Below are positions 33,648 through 40,686 of a stretch of DNA of 57,948 nucleotides, in pieces. Location: assembly GCA_910579495.1 (NCBI GenBank), contig CAJTVD010000002.1, positions 54,364 through 112,311 on the forward strand. Direction: 5' to 3'. The stretch is from an uncultured Lachnospiraceae bacterium (lineage in GTDB: Bacteria; Bacillota; Clostridia; Lachnospirales; Lachnospiraceae). The position numbers were made by a program, and so were the translations under genes. Position 1 is the stretch's first letter. The number at the start of each line of letters is the position of its first letter. The notes below the pieces were generated by a model. That model was not told where the DNA came from and ran no database searches. It saw only the letters and a program-made list of their open reading frames with translations.

Positions 33648-34121
33648 TTAACAAAATACCACAATCCTTGATGGGGTTGTCTGGGGCGGAATACTCCTTG
33701 TGGTGATTGTATAATATACCAGCAGGATATTATCGGCAGGATTACAGTTAAAGTTCTGCCCGTTTGCAGTGCTGATATTGGTACTTCCTCCAATATTGAG
33801 CTGTAAAGAGCCATCCTCCGCCAGCAGGTTCCGGTCAAAATATCCCAAATTCACCTGGTCGTTCCTGCCAAGTGCGGCAATCACCTGCGCATGGTATTGG
33901 GGTGGGAAAATTAAAGGCACCGGCAGGGTACTGTCATAAAAGGCAGCTATGCGCATCCCTACCCGGAGCTGCCTGCTGTCAATTACCTGCGTCTGTCCAT
34001 TTACCAGAAAGTTGGTGATGCCATTGTCTGTACGCAGGGATAACATCTGGCTGCAACAGTCGCCTCCCCTTGATATATTTATAATTGTACCTATTATGGG
34101 AACAAGATTTCTATATGACAT
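33648..34121 (-). CDS. Unknown beta-rich protein
   Basis: A 157-residue protein with repeated beta strands: LVPIIGTIINISRGGDCCSQM, NFLVNGQTQVID, LRVGMRIAAFYD, ILLVYYTITTR. The GTI-x-NISRG opening and the VNGQTQVID middle recall OB-like or copper-amine-oxidase N-terminal-like folds, but I cannot assign a family. There is no signal peptide and the two vicinal Cys are near residue 22. It is a monocistronic unit with a 15-bp palindrome 64 bp upstream. Confidence 0.6.
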   Translation of the reverse strand: MSYRNLVPIIGTIINISRGGDCCSQMLSLRTDNGITNFLVNGQTQVIDSRQLRVGMRIAAFYDSTLPVPLIFPPQYHAQVIAALGRNDQVNLGYFDRNLLAEDGSLQLNIGGSTNISTANGQNFNCNPADNILLVYYTITTRSIPPQTTPSRIVVFC

Positions 34122-34184
34122 AAAATTACCTTTTTTCTTTAAAATATGTTTTTAAAACAGGAATGTTCCAGACTCATCTTTATT

Positions 34185-34225
34185 CTGTATTAAGGCACCT
34201 TGATACATCTGGTGCCTTAATACAG
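34185..34225. repeat. 15-bp perfect inverted repeat with 11-nt loop
   Basis: The arms CTGTATTAAGGCACC (34185-34199) and its complement (34211-34225) are perfect. No T-run follows on either strand, so a simple terminator is unlikely. It sits at the left edge of the mobile-DNA remnants (34226-34404 shows nothing else), and could be a transposon-derived element or a 5'-UTR structure of the gene at 33648-34121. Confidence 0.5.
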
Positions 34226-34404
34226 GCCTTGTCCACAATGTTATCCGCCCGGGCTTATATGTATTTGCTGTCATGTGTTCATTCAACGCCTGACAAACCG
34301 TATATGCTAAATATCAAAAAATACTGTGGCTTTTGATATTGTTATTATAGCACACTTATCTCTGTTACATCCACATTTAATCATAATTCTTCGCAGTTCT
34401 CCTC

Positions 34405-34582
34405 TTAGCATATCTCTTTATACAAACTTGCCTGTGCATTCCAAAGTTCTCTGTATACTACTCCTGGACAACTTAATAAATCTTCATGTGTTCCTTTTTG
34501 TAAACTGGTGGAAATCATTAAAAATAGCCGCCTCTGAAATCGGATCAAGCGCAGCAGTTAGTTCGTCAAGTATAATAAATGT
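34405..34582 (-). pseudogene. ABC exporter ATPase remnant (C-terminal pieces)
   Basis: On the minus strand the sequence encodes FIILDELTAALDPISEAAIF, the Walker B and D-loop of an exporter-type ABC ATPase with Glu-Leu in place of Glu-Pro. It then reads a stop at TKRNT and, in the next frame, HEDLLSCPGVYRELWNAQASLYKE, the typical end of such proteins. The H-loop region between them is deleted. The left end at about 34582 is fused to a sigma-factor fragment. Confidence 0.7.
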
Positions 34583-34893
34583 GCGATTTTATGCCTTGTG
34601 TGACTCGGTATTCCTATCGTAAAGCCGCATTTTTCAAGATAGCATTGCACTGACTGCCTTATCCAGTATTCCGCATAGTCCATAAACCGCACATTTACAG
34701 ACGTTTCATAATGCTGTACCGCTTCCCACAATCCAAAATAGGATTCTTGCAATAAGTCCTCCATAGGCTCATAGGCGGCGTATGGCTTTATGAATTTCTT
34801 AATCAATGGCAGATTACTTTCATACAGTAATTGCATATAATCCGTTACAGAATAACCGTTCCTAATTTCAGAAACAATTTGCTCATTCGTCAT
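34558..34893 (-). pseudogene. Truncated sigma-70-family factor of mobile-element type
   Basis: The 111-residue ORF has a region-2-like core (LPLIKKFIKPYAAYEPMEDLLQESYFGLWEAVQHYE, then RFMDYAEYWIRQSVQCYLEKCG) as found in sigma factors carried by clostridial conjugative elements. It lacks region 4. The last 10 codons (AHLLYLTN) come from antisense-shifted ABC ATPase sequence, so the gene was cut at about 34584 and joined to the ABC remnant. A GGTAGGT lies upstream of the start. Probably not functional. Confidence 0.7.
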
Positions 34894-35004
34894 TGCAATG
34901 CACCTACCCCTTTGCTATAATTTGAGTAGATGCAGAATATAAAGAGAAGCCAGCCCACAAAAGCTTTTTTGCCACATTCAGTAACTGCTTGATATATGGT
35001 GTGC

Positions 35005-35262
35005 TTACTGTCTGATTGTCAATGTAAACCGGCATATATCTTTAAAGACAATCATATCTCCTGGCTGTACTATGCTCTCTAATTTTTGCCATTGCTTACG
35101 CTCTGTAAAATTCTTTCCGCTCTTATCTTCCCTAAACTCTAGCAGATATTCAATATCATTTTCTTTTGTATATCTTTGTAATGCACTTTCCTGACGGGTA
35201 AACTTCTGTAAATCTCTTTCCTCTGATGTGCTTATCCTCATATATCTATATACATTACACAT
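35005..35262 (-). pseudogene. Truncated serine recombinase (resolvase N-terminal fragment)
   Basis: An 85-residue ORF begins as a resolvase catalytic domain: YRYMRISTSEERDLQKFTRQ with the nucleophile Ser in RIST-S, EYLLEFREDKSGKNFTERKQW, and PGDMIVFKDICRF. It then breaks off after RF and stops within 6 codons. The DNA-binding half is missing, so it is inactive, and it is another scar of a mobile element. Confidence 0.8.
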
Positions 35263-35429
35263 AATAATACCGCCTTTCTGTTGTCAAATAAACTATAGAT
35301 ATTTTGGCGGTTTACACATCACAAAAGAATGATTAAAAAAGCTGACTTGAAAAAGTAAATTCCACTGTATGAAAGGGGAGTGGAATTTAAAATTTCATTT
35401 CAGGAATGATTAAAAAATTTAATAGGGAA

Positions 35430-35458
35430 TTGTCACAAAAGAAAGAATATGATAAAAT
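35430..35458 (+). promoter_or_regulatory. Promoter of the holin-like toxin gene
   Basis: TTGTCA (35430-35435) and TAAAAT (35453-35458) are separated by 17 nt. The start point would be near 35465, giving a leader of about 85 nt. In this leader AGCCTCCC (35491-35498) can pair with the toxin's GGGAGG ribosome binding site (35535-35540). Confidence 0.65.
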
Positions 35459-35548
35459 ATCGGAGAGGAACAATCGTGTTGCAAGGTGGTAGCCTCCCAA
35501 AACTTCATGCCCGGTTTGCCGGAGTACATAAGAGGGGAGGTGGCGCAA

Positions 35549-35665
35549 ATGACAGCTTTTGAAATCATTTCGATTTTCATAGGTATATTGGCTCTGCTAA
35601 TTGCCTTTGGTAGTTTTGTTATAGCGTTGCTTGCCTTTCTCGATAAGAGGAACAAGCGAAAATAA
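35549..35665 (+). CDS. Putative holin-like small toxin (type I toxin-antitoxin)
   Basis: This short gene encodes 38 residues: MTAFEIISIFIGILALLI, then AFGSFVIALLAFL and the basic end DKRNKRK. A single hydrophobic helix followed by DKRNK is typical of the putative holin-like toxin family, whose members depolarise membranes and are controlled by antisense RNA. GGAGG stands 8 nt before the ATG. A dedicated promoter (35430) and a perfect 13-bp terminator hairpin after the stop support a real gene. An antisense RNA promoter over the 3' end would be expected, and I could not identify it confidently. Confidence 0.75.
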   Translation: MTAFEIISIFIGILALLIAFGSFVIALLAFLDKRNKRK

Positions 35666-35706
35666 ATAAGCCTACCTTGTTACTTGGCGGTACAGGTAGG
35701 CTTATT
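35665..35706. terminator. Terminator of the holin-like toxin gene
   Basis: A 13-bp perfect stem (AATAAGCCTACCT at 35665-35677, complement at 35694-35706) with a 16-nt loop, starting in the stop codon. It is symmetrical and could also end an antisense RNA. Confidence 0.75.
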
Positions 35707-36068
35707 TAGTCATCTGGAGGCCAACCACTTTGTGGGCAGTTGTTTCCTCTTTTGTCTATAATATAGCATACTCCCCGGATTAATTCAAGAAAAATTTCTC
35801 TTATGATACTACTGCCATTCTTGAATATGTTCTGAATATTATTTTAGAGCATTTAAAAGATTATTCCTTGCTGTCTGGCACAATATTCTAAATATAAGGA
35901 ATAACCGTTACATAGAACGGTATTAAAGGGTGCCCCCATAAATGAAGAAAACCGCTACACTCCTGCTTTGGATAATGGCATTTTTCAGCTGAATATTGTC
36001 TATTACCTTGCAAAATTTAAGGCTACCGCTGACAACCTCAGTCAACGATAGCCCTTGTTTTTACTGGA
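35707..36068. other. AT-rich gap without a credible gene
   Basis: About 360 bp between the toxin terminator and the left direct repeat. All frames are broken, no RNA gene is recognisable, and no repeat is shared with the rest of the window. It probably represents degraded mobile-element or flank sequence. Confidence 0.5.
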
Positions 36069-36114
36069 TTTCTTAGAACTTACCTTCCTTAGCGGCTTCC
36101 TCAACGGAAACAGC
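36069..36114 (+). repeat. Left 46-bp direct repeat, candidate attachment site (att)
   Basis: Identical to 38141-38186, which is the 3' end including the stop codon of the GGGtGRT gene. Here it is detached from any gene. This layout is expected when an integrative element inserts at the 3' end of a gene and restores it, leaving a duplicate core at the distal end. Confidence 0.7.
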
Positions 36115-36149
36115 GAATGCCGGATTTAAGCCATTTTAAAGACATATAT

Positions 36150-36166
36150 GTCTTGCACGGGTCTTG
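36150..36166 (+). repeat. Two iterons (GTCTTG, 11-bp period) near the left att
   Basis: GTCTTG occurs at 36150 and 36161, in a 32-35-bp block related to 38053-38084, where three copies stand at the same period. One helical turn spacing and closeness to both candidate att sites suggest arm-type recombinase or excisionase binding sites. Confidence 0.45.
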
Positions 36167-36342
36167 CCCATAAAACCCTAAAGCAAACCAAAACATATCA
36201 TTAAAAAGGCAATCAAAACATGCCAGCCACAATATAATATCTGCCCTTTTATATATGCATCTTAACTCTGAGACACAGAAAAAGCAAGTCTTACGCCGAC
36301 TTGCTTTCCTGCCCATTCTGTCTGAATCATTTATAAATTTCT

Positions 36343-36567
36343 TCACATATTTTTCACCGCATCTTCAAGCTCCTGCTCTGTCTCTACAAAACGGTAAGGC
36401 TCATATTCCCCATATGCAGAAGGACGGCTTATTGTCACAAGCTGTATAGTATCATACCCCACAGCCCGCATCAGCTTTTCTTTAAAATCCGCTAAATGCT
36501 GGCCGTGCGTCATCTGAAGCGCAAGACACCCTACATCATTAAACTTCTTAGCAACCAGATAGCACAT
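36343..36567 (-). CDS. Small unknown protein (DUF6718-like)
   Basis: The start at 36567 (MCYLVAKKFNDVGC) is chosen for the GGAGG 9-10 nt upstream. About 74 residues, with LALQMTHGQHLADFKEKLMRAVGYDTIQLVTISRPSAYGEYEPY. The MCYLVAKKF opening is typical of a small clostridial family of unknown role. It overlaps the end of the RelA/SpoT-like gene by 20 bp, so the two are translationally coupled, and it lies inside the candidate island. Confidence 0.6.
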   Translation of the reverse strand: MCYLVAKKFNDVGCLALQMTHGQHLADFKEKLMRAVGYDTIQLVTISRPSAYGEYEPYRFVETEQELEDAVKNM

Positions 36568-37162
36568 TCTCCAACACCTCCTTAAACTCATTTTCATTTC
36601 TGATTCTGGCATCTTCATATGCCCGGCGCAACATGCTTCCTATGTGGTTTTCATATTTTCTTTTATAGACATACTTATGAAGCCAGTTATTCAACTGTCT
36701 GTCATAAAAAGTATTATACTGGATTTCTATCGGGTAGTGGAAACTGCTCATTTGAAAATAGACATGCACTCCCCTATAGCCATCATCTTTTGCCTTGCCG
36801 CCAGTCATATCTGCCACACGTATTTTATCTAATGCAGCCATATCCAAAATTTCTCCATAGCTGTCACAAAGTGTGCGGAACCCCAGCATATCATTGAACA
36901 CTTTTGCTGTCTGGTGGCCTGGATAATACCTGTCATATTTCATCATTGCCGACTGAATACTTTTTATACGGTAGTCTATCACTACCCCATGGAGCAGCTC
37001 GCAGGTATCATACCATTTGTTTACCAACACTAATTCTTCAAATAACGCATTTTTGTCAAAATAGTGAAGATTTTTCTTTAACCTTACACCCAACGCTGAC
37101 TGGTAGGATAAGTCTCTTAGTAATTCCAACGATAATCCATCTTTTTTCAAAATATCTTCCAA
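36548..37162 (-). CDS. RelA/SpoT-domain-like protein
   Basis: A 204-residue protein with synthetase-domain hallmarks: MMKYDRYYPGHQTAKVFNDMLGFRTLCDSY, DDGYRGVHVYFQMSS and YPIEIQYNTFYDRQLNNWLHKY. These match the RelA_SpoT nucleotidyltransferase fold (pyrophosphate transfer to GTP/GDP), in particular the GYRGVH and E-x-Q elements. The catalytic Asp/Glu set is plausible but the usual R-x-K-D-x-x-S is altered. Stand-alone synthetases of this size on mobile elements can be toxins (toxSAS) or small alarmone synthetases. The coupled downstream small gene could be an antitoxin, which is inference only. Confidence 0.65.
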   Translation of the reverse strand: MEDILKKDGLSLELLRDLSYQSALGVRLKKNLHYFDKNALFEELVLVNKWYDTCELLHGVVIDYRIKSIQSAMMKYDRYYPGHQTAKVFNDMLGFRTLCDSYGEILDMAALDKIRVADMTGGKAKDDGYRGVHVYFQMSSFHYPIEIQYNTFYDRQLNNWLHKYVYKRKYENHIGSMLRRAYEDARIRNENEFKEVLENVLSGC

Positions 37163-37302
37163 GCAATCACCTCAAGCATATATTATCATATTGCGTCAGT
37201 ATCTGCCAGTCTGAAAACTGAAAATATACCTTACATCTGTTCCATTTTCCTGAAATTCCTGACTTATCCCACCAACATGCTTTTTCTCAACATCATATAG
37301 GC

Positions 37303-37524
37303 TTACGCTTCATTATAAACATATCCAGTATACTCATAAAATAACTTGGGGCTGATATAGTAATCATACTGTTTACTGTCTTCCTTCCTAAACACAAGTC
37401 CAATTGGCAGAATTCCTTTAATCATAGCCTGCCTTATAAACTGCTGGTCTTTTTTCATAATTCTCGCTGCCTCTGTAATTGGTATACCTTCACCTGTAAA
37501 TCTAATCTCCGCGCCCATTCTCAA
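37303..37524 (-). CDS. Excisionase-like / helix-turn-helix small protein
   Basis: A 73-residue protein with a winged-helix look: GIPITEAARIMKKDQQFIRQAMIKGILPIGLVF and DYYISPKLFYEYTG. Proteins of this type are common in clostridial mobile elements and resemble MerR/Xis-type DNA-binding proteins. It would fit as the directionality factor of the remnant island. The ATG region has GGAGG about 7 nt upstream. Confidence 0.65.
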   Translation of the reverse strand: MRMGAEIRFTGEGIPITEAARIMKKDQQFIRQAMIKGILPIGLVFRKEDSKQYDYYISPKLFYEYTGYVYNEA

Positions 37525-37635
37525 ACTCCTCCTTGTAATTTCTTTGTTGCAACTTTCTTACCTGCAAATTTTCTGTTCAAAGACAAAACCCTCCCTAAAT
37601 TTTGATAAGGTAAATACACAAACTGAGTTGTTCCC

Positions 37636-38035
37636 TCACATAAATGCCATCTGGCACAATAAAAAGGCATCTAAGCCAAAATATTCATTTATAAGAATAC
37701 TCAGCCTAAATGCCTCACCATATGCTTCAAAAAAACACACTTTCCAACTCACAGAAGCCAGAGAAACACCGCCAAACGCACCCAGAACCATGACCTCTGC
37801 GCCCTTTTGCCGCCGCTATATCAAGAACCCTGCTCATACACTTTTTATGCAACTCCAGTAAGTCTGCGGGCTGAATGGCAACTGCTTTGCTGCCAGAATC
37901 TGGGTTCATTGCATTGCCCGGTATATTGCTCAGGTTTGGGGCTGCACAGGATATCACGTCTGTCTCATGCCAAGAGGCTTCCTCCAGTACCTTCTCCGTA
38001 TGATTTGCTGGCAACTCAGGCTGTGTATACAACAT
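37636..38035 (-). pseudogene. PARG-like macrodomain protein remnant (TIGR02452-like), frameshifted
   Basis: One frame encodes TEKVLEEASWHETDVISCAAPNL, NPDSGSKAVAIQ and LLELHKKCMSRVLDIAAAKG, which match microbial poly(ADP-ribose) glycohydrolase-like proteins. At AAAKG|R the frame shifts by one extra G. In the next frame the conserved AEVMVLGAFGGVSL follows and the tail then decays to a stop at 37636. The N-terminal catalytic part is missing. It abuts the right att repeat, so part of the gene was probably lost at integration or excision. Confidence 0.6.
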
Positions 38036-38048
38036 GAGGCAAAAGTGT

Positions 38049-38076
38049 GTCTTGTATATGTCTTGTACAGGTCTTG
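38049..38076 (+). repeat. Three iterons (GTCTTG, 11-bp period) near the right att
   Basis: GTCTTG stands at 38049, 38060 and 38071, exactly one helical turn apart, about 65 bp inside the right 46-bp repeat. The block resembles 36141-36175 near the left repeat and has the same orientation. Confidence 0.5.
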
Positions 38077-38140
38077 CCCACAAAAAAAGAGGGCTAACCA
38101 AACCATTTTCTGGCTTGATTAACCCCCAAAAATACGGGCT

Positions 38141-38186
38141 TTTCTTAGAACTTACCTTCCTTAGCGGCTTCCTCAACGGAAACAGC
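38141..38186 (+). repeat. Right 46-bp direct repeat, candidate attachment site (att)
   Basis: It contains the last codons and stop of the GGGtGRT gene and is identical to 36069-36114. The copy that keeps the gene intact marks the insertion side. Confidence 0.7.
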
Positions 38187-39155
38187 CACAGCCACAGTAG
38201 CCCCAACCATCGGGTTATTCCCCATACCGATCAGCCCCATCATCTCAACATGGGCGGGAACAGATGAGGAACCTGCAAACTGTGCATCAGAGTGCATACG
38301 TCCCAGGGTATCTGTAAAGCCATAGGAAGCAGGGCCTGCAGCCATGTTATCAGGATGGAGGGTACGTCCGGTACCGCCGCCTGATGCAACTGAGAAGTAT
38401 TTCTTGCCTGCTTCTGTCCTTTCCTTCTTATATGTACCTGCTACAGGATGCTGGAACCTGGTAGGATTCGTAGAATTTCCTGTGATGGAAACGTCTACAT
38501 TTTCTTTCCACATGATAGCCACTCCTTCCGGAACGGAGTTCGCACCATAGCAGTTGACCTTAGCACGGAGCCCTTCGGAATAAGACTTGCGTTCCACCTC
38601 GTTAACGGTGTTGGTATAAGGATCATATTCTGTTTCCACAAAGGTAAACCCATTGATCCTGGAGATAATCTTAGCAGCGTCCTTTCCAAGGCCATTCAAG
38701 ATAACGCGCAGCGGTTTCTGGCGGACTTTATTTGCCTTTTCAGCGATACCGATCGCGCCTTCCGCTGCAGCGAAGGATTCATGTCCTGCCAGGAATGCAA
38801 AGCACTCTGTCTCTTCCTCTAAGAGCATCTTGCCAAGGTTGCCGTGTCCAAGGCCAACCTTACGGGTATCTGCAACAGAGCCGGGAATGCAGAAAGCCTG
38901 GAGCCCCTCGCCAATAGCTGCAGCAGCGTCAGCGGCTTTTTTGCAGCCTTTCTTGATCGCGATAGCTGCACCAACAGTATAAGCCCAGCAGGCGTTCTCA
39001 AAGCAGATAGGCTGGATCTTCTTAACCTGCTCATATACGTCAAGCCCGGCGTCCTTTGTGATTTTTTCAGCTTCTTCAATAGAAGAAATGCCGTAAGAAT
39101 TTAAAACGGAATTGATCGTATCAATTCTTCTTTCATATGATTCAAATAATGCCAT
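38145..39155 (-). CDS. GGGtGRT protein (uncharacterised, Fe-S scaffold partner)
   Basis: A 336-residue protein starting at 39155 (MALFESYERRIDTIN), with AGGAGG 9 nt upstream. It carries VASGGGTGRTLHPDN, the motif that gave the family its name, plus IPGSVADTRKVGLGHGNLG, LAGHESFAAAEGAIG and SSSVPAHVEMMGLIGMGNNPMVGA. The biochemical role is not established. It always travels with an IscU/NifU-like protein, here directly upstream (39175-39867). The 3' end doubles as the core of the candidate attachment site. Confidence 0.85.
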   Translation of the reverse strand: MALFESYERRIDTINSVLNSYGISSIEEAEKITKDAGLDVYEQVKKIQPICFENACWAYTVGAAIAIKKGCKKAADAAAAIGEGLQAFCIPGSVADTRKVGLGHGNLGKMLLEEETECFAFLAGHESFAAAEGAIGIAEKANKVRQKPLRVILNGLGKDAAKIISRINGFTFVETEYDPYTNTVNEVERKSYSEGLRAKVNCYGANSVPEGVAIMWKENVDVSITGNSTNPTRFQHPVAGTYKKERTEAGKKYFSVASGGGTGRTLHPDNMAAGPASYGFTDTLGRMHSDAQFAGSSSVPAHVEMMGLIGMGNNPMVGATVAVAVSVEEAAKEGKF

Positions 39156-39174
39156 TTTTTCATTCCTCCTATTA

Positions 39175-39867
39175 TTATTCTTTTCTGGGGTCAATGATCT
39201 TAACAGCATCATCTACGCGACCATACTGTCCGCATGATTTGTTGTATGCAGTAGCCGGATCGTCACCTTTTTTGATGAAGTCTGTCATTTTACCAAAGTT
39301 TACGAATTTATAGCCAATGATTTCGTTATCGGCATCCAGTGCGATACCGGTAACATAGCCTTCTGCCATTTCAAGGTAACGGGGACCTTTTGCCAGGGTT
39401 CCGTACATGGTACCAACCTGGCTCCTTAAGCCCTTACCCAGATCCTCAAGGCCTGCACCGATAGGAAGTCCGTCTTCTGAGAAAGCGCTCTGGGAACGTC
39501 CGTAAACAATCTGTAAAAACAGTTCCCTCATAGCTGTGTTGATCGCATCGCATACAAGGTCTGTGTTCAACGCTTCCATTACGGTAAGCCCGGGAAGAAT
39601 TTCTGACGCCATTGCGGCAGAATGTGTCATGCCTGAGCAACCGATCGTTTCAACCAGCGCTTCCTGGATAATGCCTTCCTTCACATTCAAGGTCAACTTA
39701 CATGCTCCCTGCTGAGGCGCACACCAGCCTACGCCGTGGGTTAAACCTGAAATGTCTTCTACTTTTTTAGCCTGTACCCATTTTGCTTCTTCAGGGATAG
39801 GCGCACAGCCATGATGAACACCCTGTGCTACTGTACACATTTCTTCAACTTCCTTTGAATAAATCAT
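39175..39867 (-). CDS. IscU/NifU-like iron-sulfur scaffold protein (GGGtGRT-associated)
   Basis: The start at 39867 (MIYSKEVEEMCTVAQG) has AAAGGAG 7 nt upstream. About 230 residues, longer than classical IscU (about 130). Three cysteines occupy scaffold-like positions: GWCAPQQGACKL, VETIGCSGMTHSAAMA and the C-terminal SCGQYGRVDDAV. It would assemble or carry an Fe-S cluster, probably for the GGGtGRT protein encoded 19 bp downstream. The C-terminal extension after residue 150 is specific to this subfamily. Confidence 0.85.
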   Translation of the reverse strand: MIYSKEVEEMCTVAQGVHHGCAPIPEEAKWVQAKKVEDISGLTHGVGWCAPQQGACKLTLNVKEGIIQEALVETIGCSGMTHSAAMASEILPGLTVMEALNTDLVCDAINTAMRELFLQIVYGRSQSAFSEDGLPIGAGLEDLGKGLRSQVGTMYGTLAKGPRYLEMAEGYVTGIALDADNEIIGYKFVNFGKMTDFIKKGDDPATAYNKSCGQYGRVDDAVKIIDPRKE

Positions 39868-39972
39868 GTGAAAACTCCTTTCAATATGTAGATATCCTGT
39901 GAATATTTTGTCATAATCACATTTTCTATTTTCGCATATCTTATACAAAAAATCCAGTCCTTTTGAGAATTT

Positions 39973-40638
39973 TTAAAACTTTTCGGCAATTTCTCCCTGT
40001 TTTTTGTAGATACTTCCGGCAGGGATACACCCCCGTACCATGCTGGTGGGGTATATGTTGGAATTTCTCCCGATCACTGTGCCTGGATTAAGCACACTGT
40101 TACATCCTACCTCCACATGGTCCCCCAGCATGGCACCGAATTTCTTCAGCCCGGTCTCTATTTTTTCCTCCCCGTTTTTTACCACTACCAAGGTCTTATC
40201 ACTTTTTACATTAGAGGTAATGGAGCCTGCCCCCATATGGGACTGAAAGCCCAGGATACTGTCCCCTACATAGTTGTAATGGGGAACCTGTACTTTGTTG
40301 AATAAAACCACATTTTTCAGCTCTGTGGAATTCCCCACTACTGCCCCCTTCCCAACAATGGCATTTCCCCGGATAAAGGCACAATGGCGCACCTCCGCTT
40401 CCTCATCAATGATGGCCGGGCCGTTAAGGGAAGCTGTCGGGGCGATCTTTGCGGATCTTGCCACCCATACATTTTTTTTCACTTCCGTAAACCGCTCCTT
40501 GGAAAGGCTATTCCCAAGGGCTACAATAAAGGCGCTGATCTTGGGCAGCAGCTCCCAGGGATATACCGCCCCTTCAAAAAGGGGTGCTGCTATGGTCTCC
40601 TCTAAATTGTACAAATTTCCAACCGTAAACTCTTCCAT
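39973..40638 (-). CDS. Left-handed beta-helix acyl/nucleotidyltransferase-like protein
   Basis: A 221-residue protein. After a short N-terminal region come hexapeptide repeats (VARSAKIAPTASLNGPAIIDEEAEVRHCAF, AIVGKGAVVGNSTELKNVVL, HVEVGCNSVLNPGTVIGRN). The signatures GAGSITSNVKSD and YVGDSILG resemble the GlmU C-terminal domain. It lacks the pyrophosphorylase domain and is smaller than GlmU, so an acetyltransferase-like or sugar-nucleotide function is possible but unassigned. It probably belongs to a unit with topB, which ends 48 bp upstream of its start. Confidence 0.8.
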   Translation of the reverse strand: MEEFTVGNLYNLEETIAAPLFEGAVYPWELLPKISAFIVALGNSLSKERFTEVKKNVWVARSAKIAPTASLNGPAIIDEEAEVRHCAFIRGNAIVGKGAVVGNSTELKNVVLFNKVQVPHYNYVGDSILGFQSHMGAGSITSNVKSDKTLVVVKNGEEKIETGLKKFGAMLGDHVEVGCNSVLNPGTVIGRNSNIYPTSMVRGCIPAGSIYKKQGEIAEKF

Positions 40639-40686
40639 GATTCCTCCATTCCCGTCCCGCCCCTGTGGGAAAACCGGCAGCCCACA

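Noticed and set aside
35419..35655. A 78-codon minus-strand open frame over the toxin gene
   Set aside because: It is the antisense shadow of the toxin and its promoter. The plus-strand 38-residue gene has a promoter, ribosome binding site and terminator.
36101..36346. An 81-codon minus-strand open frame
   Set aside because: It runs across the left att repeat and iterons and has no recognisable domain or ribosome binding site. It is treated as chance.
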